Assembly: GCF_900129245.1 (NCBI RefSeq)
Contig: NZ_FQUT01000002.1
Span: forward strand, 488,746 to 552,745
DNA length: 64,000 nt
Source: Chryseobacterium arachidis
GTDB taxonomy: Bacteria; Bacteroidota; Bacteroidia; Flavobacteriales; Weeksellaceae
Reading direction: 5' to 3'
Shown: piece by piece, positions 60,606 to 64,000 of the stretch
How the letters are laid out: every line of letters starts with the position of its first letter
Numbering within the stretch: the first letter of the stretch is position 1
Notes under the pieces: generated by a model
Seen by the model: the letters and a program-made list of their open reading frames with translations, nothing else
Told to the model about the DNA's origin: nothing
Database searches by the model: none
Made by a program: the position numbers and the translations under genes

Positions 60606-60632
60606 AACTGTGATTTTTTCACAGTTTTTTTA
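60604..60632 (+). terminator. Hairpin terminator after the thioredoxin gene
   Basis: AAACTGTGA pairs with TCACAGTTT around five bases and is followed by T. The stem begins at the stop codon itself. Confidence 0.88.
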
Positions 60633-60719
60633 TGCTCCAACAGTTTTCACGGATATTTATAGATGGTTGAGTATATTTTTCTGTATAAAATCTAACATCT
60701 GTGAAATCTGTGGAACAAG

Positions 60720-61472
60720 CTATAATTCAATCGAAAAAGAATCGCGATCATTCAAAAATTGGAAGTGATTTCTGAAATCTTTCAATTCTTCTATATTTAA
60801 TTCTGCAGTTACCAGATTTCCGTTTTTCTGCGAAATTTCTGTTCCATCCGCAAAAAAACAATGTGAACTTTCCTGATAGAAAAGATTATTTCCATCCGTC
60901 CCGATTCTGTTGAGTCCGAAAACATAAGACAAATTCTCAATCGCTCTTGCTTTCAGCAAATGTTCCCAGGCTCCTACCCTTTTTTCAGGCCAGTTGGCCA
61001 CGTATAAAATTGCATCATAATCATTATTATTTCTCGCAAAAACAGGAAAACGAAGGTCATAACATACCTGCAGCAATATCCTGAATCCTTTATAATTTAC
61101 AATCACCCTTTCTTTCCCTGGAGTATACACTTTGTCCTCTCCGGAAAATGAGAACAAATGTCTTTTATCATAAAAATCGACCCGAGAATCCGGCTGAACA
61201 AAGTACATTCTGTTGTAAAAATTTCCTCCATCTTCCACCGGAGCACTCCCACAAAAAGCAGCATTTTTTTCTTTTGCCATTTTCTTTAAGAACTCCAGCG
61301 ACTCCAGATTTCTGTCTGAAACTTCTTCCGCCTCCATACAAAAACCTGTTGAAAACATTTCAGGCAAAAGGAAAATATCACCTTCCAGATTCTGTAATTC
61401 TTTTTCTATAAATTGAAAATTTTCCGTTTTATTTTTCCAGATAATATCTAAATTCAGTCCTGTGATCTTCAT
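60720..61472 (-). CDS. Carbon-nitrogen hydrolase, omega-amidase (YafV/NIT2) type
   Basis: In this 250-residue nitrilase-fold enzyme the Glu-Lys-Cys triad is seen as Glu in LLPEMFSTGF, Lys in YDKRHLF and Cys in LQVCYDLRFPVF. The overall match is to omega-amidases that deaminate alpha-ketoglutaramate or ketosuccinamate in the cytoplasm. It converges with the thioredoxin gene. Confidence 0.92.
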   Translation of the reverse strand: MKITGLNLDIIWKNKTENFQFIEKELQNLEGDIFLLPEMFSTGFCMEAEEVSDRNLESLEFLKKMAKEKNAAFCGSAPVEDGGNFYNRMYFVQPDSRVDFYDKRHLFSFSGEDKVYTPGKERVIVNYKGFRILLQVCYDLRFPVFARNNNDYDAILYVANWPEKRVGAWEHLLKARAIENLSYVFGLNRIGTDGNNLFYQESSHCFFADGTEISQKNGNLVTAELNIEELKDFRNHFQFLNDRDSFSIEL

Positions 61473-61651
61473 AAAGTTGGTTAAAAAACTTCAATAAAAA
61501 TACGATTTTCCTGCAATTTCGGTTCTATTTTTGATAAAGATATTTCAGTAAAATTTAATCATAAAAGAAAAAGATTTTTTTTAATACTATCAAACTTATG
61601 TATTAAATAATATCTTTTGTAGAAAGTTGTAATTAGTAAAAAGTAAAATTT

Positions 61652-62092
61652 ATGAAGAAATTGGTTTTTACGTTCCTACTTATTTTTGCGGGAGCAGCCA
61701 CAAATGCACAAGCCTGGACAGGAAAAGGAGATCAGAAAATCAACGCGGGGCTGAGTGCCTGGGGATATGGGACAGGAATTACAGGAACCTATGATTACGG
61801 TTTAAATAATTTAATTTCCGTGGGAGCCGGTCTCAACGTTTACTTTGATAATTACAAAGACAATGATGATGAAAACCGCGCTTTTGTTTTCGGAAGAGTT
61901 AATTTCCATTTGAAGGAAGCTTTGCAATTACCTGAAAAACTGGATATTTATCCGGGCGTTGATGTAGGCGTTGTCGGAAGAAATTTTGGATTAGGGGCTC
62001 ATATCGGTGCCAGATACTTTTTCAGCGAGAGAATAGGGGTTTTTGCGGAAGTCGGAAACAATGGCAGTCTTGGCGTTTCGATTAATTTGTAA
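61652..62092 (+). CDS. Outer-membrane-like beta-barrel protein (DUF6646-like)
   Basis: This 146-residue protein has a signal peptide (TFLLIFAGAATNAQA) followed by strand-rich sequence with alternating hydrophobic residues and Tyr/Phe ends (for example NAGLSAWGYGTGITGTYDYG and FVFGRVNFHLKEA). That is compatible with an eight-stranded outer-membrane barrel ending in Leu. I associate it with DUF6646, from memory. The function is unknown. Confidence 0.72.
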   Translation: MKKLVFTFLLIFAGAATNAQAWTGKGDQKINAGLSAWGYGTGITGTYDYGLNNLISVGAGLNVYFDNYKDNDDENRAFVFGRVNFHLKEALQLPEKLDIYPGVDVGVVGRNFGLGAHIGARYFFSERIGVFAEVGNNGSLGVSINL

Positions 62093-62113
62093 GCAATCAT
62101 CACATTATATGAC

Positions 62114-62141
62114 AAAGCTTCTCGTTTCGGGGAGCTTTTTT
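62114..62141 (+). terminator. Hairpin terminator after the outer-membrane-like gene
   Basis: AAAGCTTCTC pairs with GGGGAGCTTT, with two G-T pairs, followed by T. It lies about 22 bp after the stop and ends next to the rseP promoter. Confidence 0.85.
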
Positions 62142-62142
62142 A

Positions 62143-62173
62143 TTTGGCATAGTTTTGATAATTGTTACCTTTG
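62143..62173 (+). promoter_or_regulatory. rseP promoter, TTTG-N19-TACCTTTG
   Basis: TTTG at 62143-62146 and TACCTTTG at 62166-62173 have the ideal 19-base spacing of the Bacteroidota primary sigma consensus. It is one of the two clearest promoters in the window. Confidence 0.75.
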
Positions 62174-62196
62174 CAAATTAAACATAAAAAGCATTA

Positions 62197-63546
62197 ATGG
62201 AAATAGCAATCAAACTGTTTCAATTTATATTGAGCATTTCTATCCTGGTAATCCTTCACGAACTTGGGCATTTCTTACCCGCAAAATGGTTTAAGACCAA
62301 AGTTGAAAAATTCTATCTTTTCTTCGATCCGTGGTTTTCTTTGGTAAAGAAAAAAGTAGGTGAAACCGAATATGGTATCGGGTGGCTTCCTTTCGGAGGA
62401 TATGTAAAAATCGCCGGAATGGTAGACGAAAGCATGGATACCGAACAATTGAAACAGCCCGCTCAACCTTGGGAATTCCGCGCAAAACCGGCTTGGCAGA
62501 GATTGATTATTATGTTGGGAGGTGTTACGGTAAACTTTTTCCTGGCTTGGTTAATTTACAGCTGTCTTTCGCTTTTCAATGGTGAAATGTATACGGATCT
62601 TACCAAGTTCAATAATGGGATTGGCGTAACAGAAGCAGGCAGAAAAATGGGGTTTCAGAATGGTGATAAAATCATTACTATCGATGGAAAACCAGCTGAA
62701 AGACTGGAAAACGCTTCTATCAATATTCTTTTGGGTGATAACGTTACAGTACTTAGAAACGGTAAAGAAGTTACTTTTCCGGTAAACAAGGATGGTGTTG
62801 CTGAAGTATTAAAACAAAAAGAAGCGAAGCTTTATATCACTCCAAGATTCCCTATGATTATTGATTCTTTGGCAAGTCCGACAGCAAAAGTATCTGGCTT
62901 GACAAAGGGAGATAAAGTAGTTGCAATTAACGGAAAACAGACTCCTTTCTTTGACGAAGTAAGTACTACTTTATTAGAAAACAAAGGAAAAACAGTCAAT
63001 ATTGAAGTTTTGAGAAACGGAAAACCAGAAACAGTTTCTGCATCTGTAGGCAAAGATGGGAAATTAGGAGTAAGTGTTGATCAGAAAGCAATAGCTGATG
63101 TGATGACAGATAAAAAATATTCTTTCGGAGAGGCTATCCCAAGAGGTTTTGAAAGATCTATTGAGGCATTGACCATGCAGGTAAAGCAGTTTAAAATTAT
63201 GTTTAATTCTAAAATTCAGGGGTATAAAAATGTAGGCGGACCGATTGCTATTGTAAAAAATATGCCTGTAGACAGAGCTGCTGACGGAAGCATCGGTATC
63301 AACTGGCCTGCTTTCTGGAGCTTCACAGCAATGTTCTCTGTTTGGTTAGCTTTCTTAAACCTAATTCCTATTCCAGGATTGGATGGTGGACACGTAATTT
63401 TCACATTATATGAAATGATTGTTGGAAAACCTGTTCCTCAAAAAGTATTGGAGAACGCACAGATGATAGGAGTTATCTTCCTGTTAGGCTTAATGTTAGT
63501 GATCTTTGGTAGTGACATCTTTAAGATCTTCGCAGGGAAATTATAA
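62197..63546 (+). CDS. rseP: RIP metalloprotease RseP (site-2 protease)
   Basis: This 449-residue inner-membrane zinc protease has HELGH at 21-25 in the first membrane segment, a second zinc ligand in NLIPIPGLDGGH near 397, and central PDZ domains (for example GFQNGDKIITIDGKPAE and GLTKGDKVVAINGKQ). It performs regulated intramembrane proteolysis, releasing sigma factors from anti-sigma factors. It is monocistronic, with a strong promoter. Confidence 0.96.
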   Translation: MEIAIKLFQFILSISILVILHELGHFLPAKWFKTKVEKFYLFFDPWFSLVKKKVGETEYGIGWLPFGGYVKIAGMVDESMDTEQLKQPAQPWEFRAKPAWQRLIIMLGGVTVNFFLAWLIYSCLSLFNGEMYTDLTKFNNGIGVTEAGRKMGFQNGDKIITIDGKPAERLENASINILLGDNVTVLRNGKEVTFPVNKDGVAEVLKQKEAKLYITPRFPMIIDSLASPTAKVSGLTKGDKVVAINGKQTPFFDEVSTTLLENKGKTVNIEVLRNGKPETVSASVGKDGKLGVSVDQKAIADVMTDKKYSFGEAIPRGFERSIEALTMQVKQFKIMFNSKIQGYKNVGGPIAIVKNMPVDRAADGSIGINWPAFWSFTAMFSVWLAFLNLIPIPGLDGGHVIFTLYEMIVGKPVPQKVLENAQMIGVIFLLGLMLVIFGSDIFKIFAGKL

Positions 63547-63572
63547 TATTTTTACAAAAATTTAAAAAAATA

Positions 63573-63604
63573 TTTGCAGGGTATAAATATTCGTCCTATA
63601 TTTG
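63573..63604 (+). promoter_or_regulatory. tRNA-Asn promoter, TTTG-N20-TATATTTG
   Basis: TTTG at 63573-63576 and TATATTTG at 63597-63604 have the typical spacing, followed 23 bp later by the tRNA. Confidence 0.75.
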
Positions 63605-63627
63605 CACCACTTAAAAACAAAGGACAT

Positions 63628-63704
63628 TCCTCCTTAGCTCAGTTGGTTAGAGCATCTGACTGTTAATCAGAGGGTCGCTGGTTCGAGCCCAGCAGGAGGA
63701 GCCA
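63628..63704 (+). tRNA. tRNA-Asn (GTT)
   Basis: The cloverleaf is complete: acceptor TCCTCCT/AGGAGGA, D-arm GCTCAGTTGGTTAGAGC, anticodon arm CTGACTGTTAATCAG with GTT, and T-arm CGCTGGTTCGAGCCCAGCA. Discriminator G and an encoded CCA complete the 3' end. The gene is preceded by its own promoter and followed by a terminator. Confidence 0.97.
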
Positions 63705-63735
63705 AAAAGACTTACAGAAATGTAGGTCTTTTTTT
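63705..63735 (+). terminator. Hairpin terminator after tRNA-Asn
   Basis: AAAAGACTTACA pairs with TGTAGGTCTTTT (one G-T pair) followed by a run of T, immediately behind the CCA end. Confidence 0.9.
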
Positions 63736-63739
63736 ATGT

Positions 63740-64000
63740 TTATTTTTGTACAAAAACATATTTATGCCGAAAAAAGGGATCAAGTACAAAACTTGTGGAC
63801 TAAGCAAAAAGTTTTGATAATCTGAACAGGAAAAACGATTTATCTCTTACTCCTCGTAGCTGCATTCTGAAGTTTTTTATTTTTGCATTAAAGGATTCTG
63901 CTGAAGCGTTAGTGCTTCTCTTCTCAAAATAATTAAGAATATCGCTGTAGTGGCGGGTAATCGTTCTTTTTAAGGTAGTGAAAGATTTAAAGCCTGATTC
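63740..64000 (-). mobile_element. End of an insertion sequence beside tRNA-Asn
   Basis: The sequence carries the 3' end of a transposase reading toward the tRNA. The other end lies beyond the window. The IS terminus is not certain. A near palindrome CAAGTACAAAACTTG at 63781-63795 may be close to it. The insertion point is within about 60 bp of the tRNA terminator. Confidence 0.65.
63800..64000 (-). CDS. Transposase, C-terminal part (ISL3-like)
   Basis: A 66-residue C-terminal segment runs off the right edge. It contains RSTNASAESFNAKIKNFR, which is typical of the ISL3-like DDE transposases (catalytic Glu in AESFN), and ends LFRLSKLFA. I would place it near the ISAon1 group, from memory. The stop is at 63800-63802. 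Whether the rest is intact cannot be seen. Confidence 0.82.
   Translation of the reverse strand, partial: ESGFKSFTTLKRTITRHYSDILNYFEKRSTNASAESFNAKIKNFRMQLRGVRDKSFFLFRLSKLFA

Overview
The window reads as chromosomal DNA of a Flavobacteriia member, most likely Chryseobacterium or a close Weeksellaceae relative. The evidence is: AT-rich DNA; almost no Shine-Dalgarno sequences before starts; repeated promoters of the Bacteroidota type (TTTG about 19-20 bases before TAnnTTTG); a type III glutamine synthetase; several protein families I know mainly from Flavobacteriia (DUF5687, DUF4836, DUF4126, DUF5808-like); and intergenic repeats of a kind seen in Flavobacterium and Chryseobacterium. The genus is inferred, not proven.

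Layout. 0-5 kb: the end of recN, an orphan gene, an ABC transporter pair, a DyP peroxidase and a nitroreductase. 5-10.3 kb (minus): a heme operon hemA-hemC-DUF1287-amidase-hemD-hemE, with two cell-envelope genes inside it. 10.6-16.3 kb (plus): the cell-shape operon mreB-mreC-mreD-mrdA-rodA, then a pentapeptide-repeat gene. 17-26 kb (minus): an NlpC/P60 peptidase and a complete RND efflux system (TolC, pump, adaptor) next to a two-component system. 26-34 kb: glutamine synthetase III, a large protein with a nucleosidase-like C-terminus, DinB, DUF4126, MeaB and two tandem cytochrome c lipoproteins. 34-41 kb (minus): an accessory-looking locus around an RtcB RNA ligase and peptide chain release factor H (PrfH). 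It also holds a nucleotidyltransferase-like protein, a zinc-ribbon protein, a TPR protein, two unknown proteins, a lipoprotein and a dipeptide epimerase. 41-45 kb: a possible small RNA unit, then a DUF4836 lipoprotein with its own ABC ATPase and permease. 45-58 kb (mostly minus): M28 peptidase, stress protein, methylmalonyl-CoA mutase large subunit, prolyl oligopeptidase, PoxB-like enzyme, lysA, a frameshifted DUF5808-like gene, an exonuclease and a HerA-like ATPase. 58-64 kb: a sulfur module (MBL-rhodanese fusion, rhodanese lipoprotein, thioredoxin), an omega-amidase-like enzyme, an outer-membrane-like protein, rseP, tRNA-Asn and the end of an IS transposase.

The best candidate for an incompletely described system is the RtcB/PrfH locus at about 35.8-41.0 kb. 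RtcB2 and PrfH are known as a pair that rescues and repairs ribosomes cut in the 16S decoding centre. Here three tightly packed genes (nucleotidyltransferase-like, four-CxxC zinc ribbon, PrfH) follow rtcB, and two unknown proteins, one very basic, precede it. The second notable signal is a family of three 33-bp intergenic palindromes. Their variable central triplets differ between copies but always stay complementary between the two arms.
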